Source of the DNA: an uncultured Butyricimonas sp.
GTDB lineage: Bacteria > Bacteroidota > Bacteroidia > Bacteroidales > Marinifilaceae
DNA: 52,882 bases
Assembly: GCA_944320555.1 (NCBI GenBank)
Contig: CALUHX010000017.1
Coordinates: 1-52,882, forward strand
Direction: 5' to 3'
The notes under the pieces are model-generated. The model made no database searches. It had not been told where the DNA came from and saw only the letters and a program-made list of their open reading frames with translations. A program made the translations under genes and the position numbers. Positions 1-7,875 of this stretch are shown here, piece after piece; within the stretch, counting starts at the first letter, position 1; each line of letters opens with the position of its first letter.

Positions 1-504
1 TAACCTAAAGATAAGAAAACTTGCAGAATTATCAAAGACTTTTATTGATTAAATAACTGAATAACAGTAAATAAAATATTTTTAAGGGACGACTAAATAC
101 ACCGTTTTTAATAGAGAACCCACCCTCCATCAATCACGTACCATCCTGAAGAACAGGCCCCATACGTTTTTTACACATTTTTATCTGGTCCAAATTTACG
201 AATTAAAATAAATAAAACGACATTTCTTCCTAATTTAATATACAATTATGCTTATTTCATTCTCCTTCGCACCCGCGCCCCTTCCCCCCTCCTCTTTCGC
301 CCTCATTGGCACGCATGACACACGAACGAGGCACGCATGAGACACATTCGCGAACGTACCCCATGCGTGCCTCCTGCGCTATCCATTCGCTCCGGAATGA
401 GCGCATCCCTGCCCCAACTCCGGCGAATCCCCAGCCCACTCCTCCCCCTGCCATGCCACAAAGCCGAGAGAAGCCCGCCTCTCCGCAACGCCACCCGCCC
501 CGCG
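1..504. other. Non-coding stretch at the window edge
   Basis: I see no convincing gene here. The first 250 bases are AT-rich without a credible reading frame. From about 300 the composition becomes GC-rich, and two 12-base arms (328-339 and 362-373) form a perfect inverted repeat around a 22-base loop, beside a direct repeat of GGCACGCATGA (308-318 and 330-340). The short reading frames here overlap each other on both strands and resemble nothing I know. The hairpin lies downstream of the leftward gene ending at 505 and could act in its 3' end processing, but it has no U-tract. Confidence 0.5.
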
Positions 505-1464
505 TCATCTGTTTTGCATCTCCGTCTGGCGGGGAATCATGCGCTCCTCCTCCGACGACATCAAGAAGCAACGCCAGCCATACGCCTCCCGCTTGTAGTC
601 GCAATACATAATGACGCGGACGGGGACTTTCTGTCCGGCCACCCGCGCGGGGGTCCAGTCCATGCGGTTGCCGTAGCGGCGGTCGGCCACATGGCCGAAG
701 GCCTCGCTTTCATTGCGCCCCCATTCCTCGAACACGCCTTTGGGGAAAAGGTTGTCGACATACTTGACAAAGCCGGTCTCGCAGCCGTTGGTGGCAATAA
801 CAAAGGAAAAGATGATGTTGCCGGCCGTGCGCTCGGAATTGCGGCTGCCAATGCTGCGGAAGTCGCAATAGACGGTGTAGGCGTGCTGCGCCATCGCCAG
901 GGGGCCCCGCAGCTGGGGAATGCGCCACGAGCCCGCCATGCCCTCGTTCTCGGCAAGGCGGCAGAGGCCCTCCTCGACGACAATGTAATGGCCCGGCAGG
1001 GGGATGGATATGGGAATCGACACCTCGGACGCCCCGCTCGCCTTGAGGGCGCGGGAGTCGAAGATATTGTCCGGATAACGGGCCACCGCCCTTTTTATCC
1101 GCCGCACGAAAATCCGCTCGGCAAGCCCGTCCACCTCGCAGGAGAGAATCTTGCCGTTCGGCTTGACGCGAAGGCGGAGCGCACAGGAAAGGGTCTGGGC
1201 CGCCGTGTCGACATACACGATGTTGGGGAGCAAATCCTTCACGTCCTCGTAAGTGAACTTCTCGGCGGGCAGCAGGGTAATCGTGTCGCAATTGGCGTTG
1301 TTTACCACCCACCGCTTGAACTCCGCCAGCCGGCGGGCGTTGAACAATCCGTCGGAAGCCTCCGGAGCGCCAGAGGAGGGAACGTCCTGCCCGGAAACCG
1401 CCGACACGCAGGCGCAAAAGGCCCAACAAAAAAACAGTTTTTTGAACAAATCCAGCATGTTCAT
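505..1464 (-). CDS. Secreted protein with two TonB-C-like domains
   Basis: Predicted exported protein of 319 residues. Residues 1-25 form a signal peptide (Lys-Lys, then a hydrophobic Phe/Cys/Ala core, cut near VSGQ). Two stretches resemble the TonB C-terminal fold: residues about 95-155 (R-L-R-V-K-P-N-G-K-I followed by a helix and an S-I-P-I-S-I-P strand) and about 215-290 (G-C-E-T-G, then W-T-P-A-R-V-A-G-Q-K-V-P-V-R, the usual ending of TonB-C domains). In Bacteroidota such domains also occur in stand-alone periplasmic proteins, so this need not be an energy transducer; there is no proline-rich linker and no separate membrane anchor. No partner gene lies next to it. The start is ATG 1464 or 1458. 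The TonB-C assignment is my reading of the pattern. Confidence 0.6.
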   Translation of the reverse strand: MNMLDLFKKLFFCWAFCACVSAVSGQDVPSSGAPEASDGLFNARRLAEFKRWVVNNANCDTITLLPAEKFTYEDVKDLLPNIVYVDTAAQTLSCALRLRVKPNGKILSCEVDGLAERIFVRRIKRAVARYPDNIFDSRALKASGASEVSIPISIPLPGHYIVVEEGLCRLAENEGMAGSWRIPQLRGPLAMAQHAYTVYCDFRSIGSRNSERTAGNIIFSFVIATNGCETGFVKYVDNLFPKGVFEEWGRNESEAFGHVADRRYGNRMDWTPARVAGQKVPVRVIMYCDYKREAYGWRCFLMSSEEERMIPRQTEMQNR

Positions 1465-1792
1465 GCGTCTATGGTTTTAACATTAAACAATCACACTCTT
1501 GTCATTCGCGCGCTGTCCGCCCGTCCACTGGCAAACCATTGCGGGCCTTCGTTTTCTCCTCACTCGTTTTCACCTCCCTGTCCGCCCGACGTTGCCTGTC
1601 ATTGGAGCGCACAATCCATCAATGCCGAATGATGTTTGCAAAACGCACGAAATGAGAAAAGGTAGGGGTCAAGACGGCCTATTTAACTTCCATTTAACTT
1701 TCAGAAACAGAAACAAACAAGCGTCCCTCCCGCATTCTCCGCACAAAAAAGCAATAAATCGGCGGAAAAGTACACCGTAACCAAAAAAGTAT
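1465..1792. other. Intergenic region between divergent genes
   Basis: This is the divergent interval between the secreted-protein gene (leftward) and kbl (rightward). I see no gene in it. Its right end runs into the kbl promoter at 1793. No clear TAnnTTTG box for the leftward gene could be found. Confidence 0.5.
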
Positions 1793-1800
1793 TACTTTTG
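1793..1800 (+). promoter_or_regulatory. kbl promoter, -7 box TACTTTTG
   Basis: TACTTTTG matches the Bacteroidota -7 consensus TAnnTTTG. It lies 30 bases before ATG 1831, which puts transcription start near 1807. No clean TTTG was found at the -33 position. Confidence 0.55.
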
Positions 1801-1830
1801 AGGTATCAAAACATATAAAATTTGAGCGAT

Positions 1831-3021
1831 ATGTACGGAAAATTTCAAGATTATCTGAAAGCCGAGCTTCAATCCATCAAGGACGCCGGCTTATACAAGA
1901 ACGAGAGAATCATCGTTACCCCGCAAGACGCTGAAATCAAACTTGCCACGGGCGAAACAGTTTTGAACTTCTGCGCGAACAACTACCTCGGACTGTCCGA
2001 CAACCCGACGGTGATCGAGGGCGCCAAGAAGGCTTTGGACGCCCGCGGCTACGGAATGTCGTCCGTGCGTTTCATTTGCGGGACTCAAGATATCCACAAG
2101 GAATTGGAGGCCAAAATTTCTGAGTTCTTCGGAACGGAGGACACGATTCTCTACGCCGCCTGCTTCGACGCCAACGGAGGCGTGTTCGAGCCGCTGTTCG
2201 GAGCCGAGGACGCCATCATCAGCGACGAGCTGAACCACGCTTCCATCATCGACGGAGTGCGCCTGTGCAAGGCCGTGCGTTATCGCTACAAGCACGCCAA
2301 CATGGCCGACCTGGAGGAGCAACTGAAGCTGGCCCAAGCGCAACGCTACCGGATCATCGTGACAGACGGCGTGTTCTCGATGGACGGCGACATCGCCAAA
2401 GTGAACGAGATTTGCGACCTGGCCGAGAAATACAACGCCCTGGTGATGGTGGACGACAGCCACGCCGCCGGATTCATCGGCAAGACGGGCCGCGGCTCCG
2501 CGGAACACTGCGGCTGCATGGAACGCGTGGACATCTTCACGGGCACGCTGGGCAAAGCCCTCGGCGGCGCCATGGGCGGATACACCACGGGACGCAAGGA
2601 AATCATCGACATGCTGCGCCAACGCTCAAGACCTTATCTGTTCTCCAACTCCCTGTCTCCGGCCATTTGCGGCGCCGCCCTCGCCGTGTTCGACATGCTG
2701 AGCAAGAGCACTGAATTGCGCGACCGCGTGATGGAAAACGCCGAGTATTTCCGCGGCAAACTGACAGAGGCGGGCTTCGATTTGAAACCGTCGGAATCAG
2801 CCATCTGCGCATTGATGTTGTACGACGCCGTGCTGTCGCAGCAATTCGCCGCTGAGCTGCAAAAAGAGAACATCTACGTGACGGGCTTCTATTACCCGGT
2901 GGTGCCGAAAGGCCAGGCGCGCATCCGCATCCAATTGTCTGCCGCCCACACCCGCGAGCAATTGGACCGCGCCATCGCCGCCTTCATCAAGATCGGCAAG
3001 AAATTGAACGTGATCAAGTAA
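1831..3021 (+). CDS. kbl: 2-amino-3-ketobutyrate CoA ligase (glycine C-acetyltransferase)
   Basis: PLP enzyme of the alpha-oxoamine synthase family, 396 residues from ATG 1831. It cleaves 2-amino-3-ketobutyrate with CoA to glycine and acetyl-CoA, the second step of threonine catabolism. Visible family marks are the N-terminal N-F-C-A-N-N-Y-L-G-L, the substrate-site S-V-R-F-I-C-G-T-Q, V-M-V-D-D-S-H-A-A-G-F carrying the cofactor-binding Asp and His, and T-F/G-T-L-G-K-A-L-G-G with the Schiff-base lysine. Length is normal for Kbl. A TTG three codons upstream (1822) would add three residues, but ATG 1831 fits the alignment start better. The partner threonine dehydrogenase (tdh) is not adjacent. 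A strong terminator follows, so it is probably monocistronic. The closest alternative family is serine palmitoyltransferase-like, but the motifs favour Kbl. Confidence 0.93.
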   Translation: MYGKFQDYLKAELQSIKDAGLYKNERIIVTPQDAEIKLATGETVLNFCANNYLGLSDNPTVIEGAKKALDARGYGMSSVRFICGTQDIHKELEAKISEFFGTEDTILYAACFDANGGVFEPLFGAEDAIISDELNHASIIDGVRLCKAVRYRYKHANMADLEEQLKLAQAQRYRIIVTDGVFSMDGDIAKVNEICDLAEKYNALVMVDDSHAAGFIGKTGRGSAEHCGCMERVDIFTGTLGKALGGAMGGYTTGRKEIIDMLRQRSRPYLFSNSLSPAICGAALAVFDMLSKSTELRDRVMENAEYFRGKLTEAGFDLKPSESAICALMLYDAVLSQQFAAELQKENIYVTGFYYPVVPKGQARIRIQLSAAHTREQLDRAIAAFIKIGKKLNVIK

Positions 3022-3047
3022 ACAATACCGTATACACATACACGAGG

Positions 3048-3080
3048 AAAGGCCGCACACGCACACGTGCGGCCTTTTTC
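3048..3080 (+). terminator. Intrinsic terminator of kbl
   Basis: An 11-bp perfect stem (3048-3058 with 3067-3077) around an 8-base loop is followed by a short T run (TTTTTC). It lies 26 bases after the kbl stop. Confidence 0.85.
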
Positions 3081-3167
3081 GTTTCCCCCTCGTAGAGGAA
3101 AAACGCCTTTCGGTCGGCAAACAACATCCATTCAGCGAATTAATAAGTAAAGACAAAAACATCTCGA

Positions 3168-3175
3168 TATATTTG
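3168..3175 (+). promoter_or_regulatory. Promoter -7 box TATATTTG
   Basis: Exact TAnnTTTG match 25 bases before the ATG of the small lipoprotein gene. There is no convincing -33 TTTG. Confidence 0.5.
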
Positions 3176-3200
3176 CCAATACAGAAATAATCGAAAAACA

Positions 3201-3605
3201 ATGAAAAAGAAACATTTCCTCGCCGTATGCCTCATCGCGGGCATGGCGGGCGTGCTGACGACAGCATGTAAAAACAACAAGGACAAACGCCAGGAATCGG
3301 CAGACCCGACCGACCCGGCACGGACCGAAGAGACCCGAGGCCTCCCGGACAGACCGGAAAACTTCCGTCCTGGCAGACCTCCCGCCGAAGACGGCGAAAG
3401 ACAGGTGCCCCCACACGAAAAACCGGGCGAAAGAGGCGAACGCCCGCAAGGCATGCCTCCGGGAGGACCCCGCGGCCACCACTTCAACGACTCCCTACGC
3501 CCGGCCCCCTCAACACTCCGTGGCGGAAAACGCACACACGCACCCGCCCCGAACACCCCAATCTCCCCATCTAAAAGCGACACAAACACAGAAACCAAAC
3601 TCTGA
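3201..3605 (+). CDS. Small Pro/Arg/Gly-rich lipoprotein, unknown function
   Basis: Predicted lipoprotein of 134 residues. Met-Lys-Lys-Lys and a hydrophobic core end in a lipobox L-T-T-A-C (Cys about residue 23). The mature part is low-complexity and rich in Pro, Arg, Gly, Glu and Asp, with repeated P-P-G-G/R-P-E type stretches and no recognisable fold, so it is probably disordered at the cell surface or in the periplasm. It has its own promoter (3168) and a terminator-like hairpin downstream (3716), so it is a single-gene unit. I do not recognise a family. The C-terminal 40 residues could be read-through of low-complexity DNA, so the end is less certain than the start. Confidence 0.55.
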   Translation: MKKKHFLAVCLIAGMAGVLTTACKNNKDKRQESADPTDPARTEETRGLPDRPENFRPGRPPAEDGERQVPPHEKPGERGERPQGMPPGGPRGHHFNDSLRPAPSTLRGGKRTHAPAPNTPISPSKSDTNTETKL

Positions 3606-3715
3606 TTCCACAAAGACAGAAAAGTCGCCGACGAACCCAAACGGAAACCAATAACACGTTTCCCAAAGAGACAAGCCAAATCGTCACAAAAACTACAACC
3701 ATACCATCAAACAAA

Positions 3716-3741
3716 GGATTCCCGACAATTGCCGGGAATCC
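3716..3741. terminator. Hairpin between convergent genes
   Basis: Arms GGATTCCCG-type (3716 onward) and CGGGAATCC (to 3741) close a short AT loop between the rightward lipoprotein and the leftward TlpA gene. It is a likely shared terminator; the T-tract is weak on both sides. Confidence 0.55.
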
Positions 3742-3777
3742 TAACACACATAATCCACGTCAAAAAGGACATGAGTA

Positions 3778-4287
3778 TCATAAGCCTTCCAAATTTTCCA
3801 AAATTTCCATCATTTGAGGATCGGAAGGCAAAGGCATACTCACACTCACCACTTTCCCCTCTTTGTCTATCAAAACATAATGAGGAATTCGTTCCACCCG
3901 GTATTTGACGTAAAACGAAATGTCCTTACGGTCAACTATCAAATGAATGCCTTGCAATTTTTTCTTCTTTACCGCACGAAGCCAGTCCTCTCGCGAATAG
4001 TCTTGAGAAAGTGTCAAAAACACGATATTCTTTTTCTTGAACTTCCGCACTATCTTTTTCCAATACGGAATCTGCTCCCGACAAGGAGCGCACCACGAGG
4101 CCCAGAAGTCTATCAACACATACTTGCCACGGAACTCGGAAAGAGAACGAACCTTGCCGCTCATGTCCTCGTATTTGAAATCGGGAGAAGGATCGCCCGG
4201 TTTCAACGCCTCATTTTGCTGCGCCTGCGTTCCCAAACAGAAAACAAGCAAAGCGACAACTGCAAAACAACACCTTAATATTTTCAT
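3778..4287 (-). CDS. TlpA-type thiol:disulfide oxidoreductase
   Basis: Exported thioredoxin-like protein of 169 residues. A signal peptide (about residues 1-22, ending T-Q-A-Q) is followed by one AhpC-TSA/redoxin fold. The active site is W-C-A-P-C at residues 65-69 in the context F-W-A-S-W-C-A-P-C-R, the TlpA/ResA signature; a cis-Pro loop is visible in R-I-P-H-Y-V-L-I-D. It is the last gene of the leftward SusCD-type operon, five bases after the S9 peptidase. In such Bacteroidota loci TlpA-like proteins are thought to keep cysteines of secreted partners reduced, but the substrate here is unknown. Confidence 0.85.
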   Translation of the reverse strand: MKILRCCFAVVALLVFCLGTQAQQNEALKPGDPSPDFKYEDMSGKVRSLSEFRGKYVLIDFWASWCAPCREQIPYWKKIVRKFKKKNIVFLTLSQDYSREDWLRAVKKKKLQGIHLIVDRKDISFYVKYRVERIPHYVLIDKEGKVVSVSMPLPSDPQMMEILENLEGL

Positions 4288-4292
4288 TTCAA

Positions 4293-6674
4293 TTATGGTT
4301 TACTTGATTTTATCACTCGATTAGAATGCGGATCCACTTCTATGTCATAAAAACAAGAAGAAGTGAAATCACCCAAAAGATACTTGGCAAAATGCGACCA
4401 AAGTTTGTGTCTGAAATACCACTCCGCCACGCCCTCATAAGTGTGCCCGGCTCGAGGCAAATAAACAAACTCTATGTCTTTACCACAATTAAGAAAAGCA
4501 TCGACCATACGGATTGTGTTGGCAGGATGAACGTTGCCGTCCATGCCCCCGACCACCAGCATAAGGTGGCCTTTCAGATTATGCGCAAGTTCCATATTGG
4601 TCGGCAGACTGGCGGAAAACACCGTTTTGGGGCGCCGCACGATGGAATCCAGCCCATCCGCGGTTCTTACCGTATCCACCACGATTCTCGTTTCCTCATC
4701 GATGGCATAATGGCTTTCGACAAAAAACTGCGTGTATATGTTGTTGTCATGATTTCCAGCGGAGGACACGCAGGCTTTATAGAAGTCCGAATACGTGCAA
4801 ATGGCCGCCGTTGACATCATTCCTCCACCGGAATGGCCATAAATACCCACACGGGAACCGTCAACATACGCATAACGCTCGATCAACTGCTCAAGTCCGA
4901 CTTTGTCGTCAGCCAAGGCATGATCGCGGATGTCGTCGTAGCCAAAGGCATGATAGGCTTTACCCCTATAGGGGACTCCTCCCCGGTGATTAAAGGCCAC
5001 CACCACCATTCCCACTTGTGCCAGAGCCTCGTTCTCGGAAGCGACCTCAAAAGTCAAAGGCACATGGTCGGTCTGCGGTCCCGGGTAAACACAGGAAACA
5101 ATGGGATATTGACGCGTGGAATCAAAATCAAACGGTTTCCACATCACCCCGTAAAGATCCGTCTTGCCATCAGCCGCCTTTACAGAGAATGTTTCCGGGA
5201 AACGCCAACCGCTCTCAATCCACTGACTGACATCCATATCCGGCAATTCAAGCACAAGCCTGCCCCGCATGTCGCGCACCGCATACCGATTAGGCAGGTC
5301 AGGCCGGGAATAAGTGTCTATCAAATAACGCCCCGAAGGAGAAAACACGACGGAATGCGTCGCCTCCTCAGGTGTAAGAACTGTCACTTCCCCTTTCCCG
5401 TCAATATCAGCCTTGCATATTTTGGCATAGCCGGGATTTTCTCCCGGCGTAATGCCGTAAGCCTGAAAATATATTTCCCTCTTTTCTTCATCTATCCTCA
5501 CGACACGTCCAGCAGTCCAATCGCCGGCAGTAATGACATTCTTAAGATTCCCCGCTCCATCGTAATGGTAAAAATGTCCATATCCTGTCCGTTCCGACCA
5601 CCAGATAATATCCTGACAATCATTTAAGAAATGAATGGATGCAAGTTCCACGGGAATGTACGGCCGCTCCTCTTCTCGGATAATAACCTTCACATCGCCA
5701 GTTCTGATATCCACCTCACAAATCTCAAGAATAGAACTCCGGCGGTTCTTTCGCTCTATATACAATTTGTTCAACCGAGTGTCTTGGTGAACGATACGGT
5801 TCCACTGATCCTGCCATTTTTGGAGCTTTACCTTTTTCTGTCGTTTCGAATCCACGTCAAAGAGAGAGATTTCCGTGTGAAGAACCACGGAGTCGCCCAC
5901 CAACACGACTTTCTCCGGATAGGCCGCAGGACGACCGTTCAAATAATCCATATCATAGACAACTCCCATGTGACGGGTGTCGTCACGAGAAAGATAGAAA
6001 TTCTTTGAGTCGTCAAACCACACAGGCACTACCTCCACTTCAAGGCCAACAGGAGCGTCAAAGGTGTAAGAAAAACCAGGCTCACCATCGAACGTCAATT
6101 GAACAACAGAAGAATCGCGCATGTCTCGCAAATACACGTTATGGTTTTTGCCAAATACCTGATAACGCCCATCAGGAGAAAATCCTTGTGCTTGCCGACG
6201 GGCTGTAGAAGGAGACATGACAAAAGGTTGGGTATTTCCTTGTTGACGCATGGATTGCGAATCCGTATGCGTCAACTCTCCCGTTAGACGATTGTAAGCG
6301 AACCGCACAGAACCATCACCCCAACGCAAAGTAATCCCGTCCTCGTCAAAAGGTATTCCCCAAAAGCCAAGCCGTTTCGGATCGTATTCCTTCCCCGTGA
6401 CAGCCGACATACCGGCGGCCAATTTTTCCCGGTCAAAAAGTTCTTCCACTGTTTTGGCTTTCACATCCACAAAATAATACATCTCCCCATCGCTTGTCTG
6501 ATTCTTATACCAAAAATTGTCGCTATCCGGAACAAAAAAAGGTGTTATTTCCCCATAATTCCAAGGAAGAGGCATTGAAACACACTTCTCAGCCAACTCG
6601 TAGTTAGCTTTCTGTGCGACGACAGGACAGGTCAAACAAGCCAACAAAACACAGACACAATACTTCAATCTCAT
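4293..6674 (-). CDS. Secreted S9 peptidase, dipeptidyl peptidase IV-like
   Basis: Exported serine exopeptidase of 793 residues. A signal peptide (residues 1-20, ending V-V-A-Q) is followed by a DPP-IV N-terminal beta-propeller (about 90-470) and a C-terminal S9 alpha/beta hydrolase domain (about 530-780). The catalytic triad is visible: Ser615 in G-H-S-G-G, Asp712 in G-G-M-D-G-N-V-H-P and His744 in A-G-H-T-Y. Known members remove dipeptides, often X-Pro or X-Ala, from peptide N-termini in the periplasm. It lies 12 bases after the TlpA/DUF4369-type lipoprotein and 5 before the second TlpA, so it is co-transcribed. Its place behind SusC/SusD suggests trimming of imported peptides. The exact specificity cannot be read from sequence. 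Confidence 0.9.
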   Translation of the reverse strand: MRLKYCVCVLLACLTCPVVAQKANYELAEKCVSMPLPWNYGEITPFFVPDSDNFWYKNQTSDGEMYYFVDVKAKTVEELFDREKLAAGMSAVTGKEYDPKRLGFWGIPFDEDGITLRWGDGSVRFAYNRLTGELTHTDSQSMRQQGNTQPFVMSPSTARRQAQGFSPDGRYQVFGKNHNVYLRDMRDSSVVQLTFDGEPGFSYTFDAPVGLEVEVVPVWFDDSKNFYLSRDDTRHMGVVYDMDYLNGRPAAYPEKVVLVGDSVVLHTEISLFDVDSKRQKKVKLQKWQDQWNRIVHQDTRLNKLYIERKNRRSSILEICEVDIRTGDVKVIIREEERPYIPVELASIHFLNDCQDIIWWSERTGYGHFYHYDGAGNLKNVITAGDWTAGRVVRIDEEKREIYFQAYGITPGENPGYAKICKADIDGKGEVTVLTPEEATHSVVFSPSGRYLIDTYSRPDLPNRYAVRDMRGRLVLELPDMDVSQWIESGWRFPETFSVKAADGKTDLYGVMWKPFDFDSTRQYPIVSCVYPGPQTDHVPLTFEVASENEALAQVGMVVVAFNHRGGVPYRGKAYHAFGYDDIRDHALADDKVGLEQLIERYAYVDGSRVGIYGHSGGGMMSTAAICTYSDFYKACVSSAGNHDNNIYTQFFVESHYAIDEETRIVVDTVRTADGLDSIVRRPKTVFSASLPTNMELAHNLKGHLMLVVGGMDGNVHPANTIRMVDAFLNCGKDIEFVYLPRAGHTYEGVAEWYFRHKLWSHFAKYLLGDFTSSCFYDIEVDPHSNRVIKSSKP

Positions 6675-6686
6675 AATTCTCTATTT

Positions 6687-7787
6687 TCATTTTTTCAAAA
6701 GTCTAACAATTTCTTTCTCCAATTGTTCCATTGAAGGATTGACCAACACGATACGATTATCCCCGTCCAACAAAACCATATGAGGAATACCCGATATAGC
6801 ATAAAGTTCCGTCAACGGAAGCCCTGGCTGAAACCCTTTCAAATCGGATCCTTGAGGCCAAGACATCCGCTCTTCTTCTATGGCGCGCGCCCAAACATCC
6901 CGCCGGTCATCAAAAGAGATTCCAAGAATCTCAAAACCTTGCGGATGCAATTCCTGATACAAATCCCGCAATTGAGGAATCAGTACTCGGCAAGGCGCAC
7001 ACCATGAGGCCCAAAAGTCAAGCAGTTTCACTTTCGCTTTCACAGAATGCATGGTAAAAGACTCACCATCCGGCGTGGCAAGAGTAAAATCAGGAGCTAT
7101 CCGTCCCGGAGCCAAAGATTCCATCTTTTGAATCCGCTCTGCAATCGCTTTACCGGCATAACTATTTTGCATCTCTTCCGAAAATCGGCCAAAAGCCGCC
7201 TGCAAATCTTCTAAAGCCATGGCATAAGCCCGCACAGCACAGTCATTCAAAGCAAGATAACTATCAGCATGTTGCTTCAAAAAAAGCATACGACGTTCTT
7301 CCGCCACAAGCAATATTGAATCTATATGCGCTCTCAATTGCAAAAAACGAGGACTTTCCGGTTCTTTTATCGCTTCCATAAATTCATCCCGGATACTGTC
7401 GACAGCCTGATTGGCACATCTATCTATCTGCTGGTATTCATTAGACAAACGTTGAGATTCTCCTCCTCCTTCTATCCGCCATTTCCGCACATCCCGCGCA
7501 TCAAGCTCAACATGATATCTTCCTTTCTCCAAATAAATCGGGATTCCCCCCATGCCTTGCCCGTCAACCATCAAAAGCGCAGGAATCACGCCCAAACATT
7601 CTCCCTCAACATGGAAATGTCCATCACGTACCTGTGCCACGGCCAATGTGTCTGGGACTGTTTTCAAAAAACTAATCATATAAACCTTCCCTTCTGAAAT
7701 TCCGTTCACAGTACCGTCAATCTCATATCCGGAGGGGGAACAGGCCTCCACCAAGACCATTAATAAAAAAACATACAACTTTCTCAT
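6687..7787 (-). CDS. TlpA-like thiol-disulfide lipoprotein (DUF4369-like N-domain)
   Basis: Predicted lipoprotein of 366 residues from ATG 7787, with lipobox V-E-A-C (Cys16). The N-terminal beta domain (I-D-G-T-V-N-G, I-P-I-Y-L-E-K-G) resembles DUF4369. A helical linker follows, then a C-terminal TlpA/redoxin domain with W-C-A-P-C at about residues 262-266. An in-frame TTG at 7811 would add eight residues but sits inside a tandem duplication and places the signal peptide poorly, so I take ATG 7787. It is the gene upstream of the S9 peptidase in the same operon. Proteins of this architecture are common in Bacteroidota uptake loci; the redox partner is unknown. Confidence 0.82.
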   Translation of the reverse strand: MRKLYVFLLMVLVEACSPSGYEIDGTVNGISEGKVYMISFLKTVPDTLAVAQVRDGHFHVEGECLGVIPALLMVDGQGMGGIPIYLEKGRYHVELDARDVRKWRIEGGGESQRLSNEYQQIDRCANQAVDSIRDEFMEAIKEPESPRFLQLRAHIDSILLVAEERRMLFLKQHADSYLALNDCAVRAYAMALEDLQAAFGRFSEEMQNSYAGKAIAERIQKMESLAPGRIAPDFTLATPDGESFTMHSVKAKVKLLDFWASWCAPCRVLIPQLRDLYQELHPQGFEILGISFDDRRDVWARAIEEERMSWPQGSDLKGFQPGLPLTELYAISGIPHMVLLDGDNRIVLVNPSMEQLEKEIVRLLKK

Positions 7788-7789
7788 TC

Positions 7790-7839
7790 TGTGTCCTTTT
7801 TCTTTTATCAATAATGTGTCCTTTTTCTTTTATCAATAA
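7790..7839. repeat. 25-bp perfect tandem duplication in a leader region
   Basis: Two identical 25-base copies lie head to tail (7790-7814 and 7815-7839), immediately upstream of ATG 7787 on the minus strand. Each copy contains the A/G-rich AAAAAGGACAC stretch that would serve as ribosome-binding region, so the leader of the TlpA lipoprotein carries that region twice. Confidence 0.9.
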
Positions 7840-7841
7840 TC

Positions 7842-7870
7842 ATGCGGGGAGGCCGTCCGCCTCCCCGCAT
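7842..7870 (-). terminator. Hairpin inside the SusCD operon
   Basis: A 12-bp perfect GC-rich stem (7842-7853 with 7859-7870) around a 5-base loop lies just after the stop of the metallopeptidase-like lipoprotein (7876). No T-tract follows on the minus strand, so it may be a partial terminator or an mRNA 3' stabiliser that lowers expression of the three downstream genes. Confidence 0.6.
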
Positions 7871-7875
7871 GACAA

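Noticed and set aside
257-604. 115-residue minus-strand frame downstream of the secreted protein
   Set aside because: It overlaps the end of the better-supported gene at 505-1464 and is Gly/Arg-rich without motifs.
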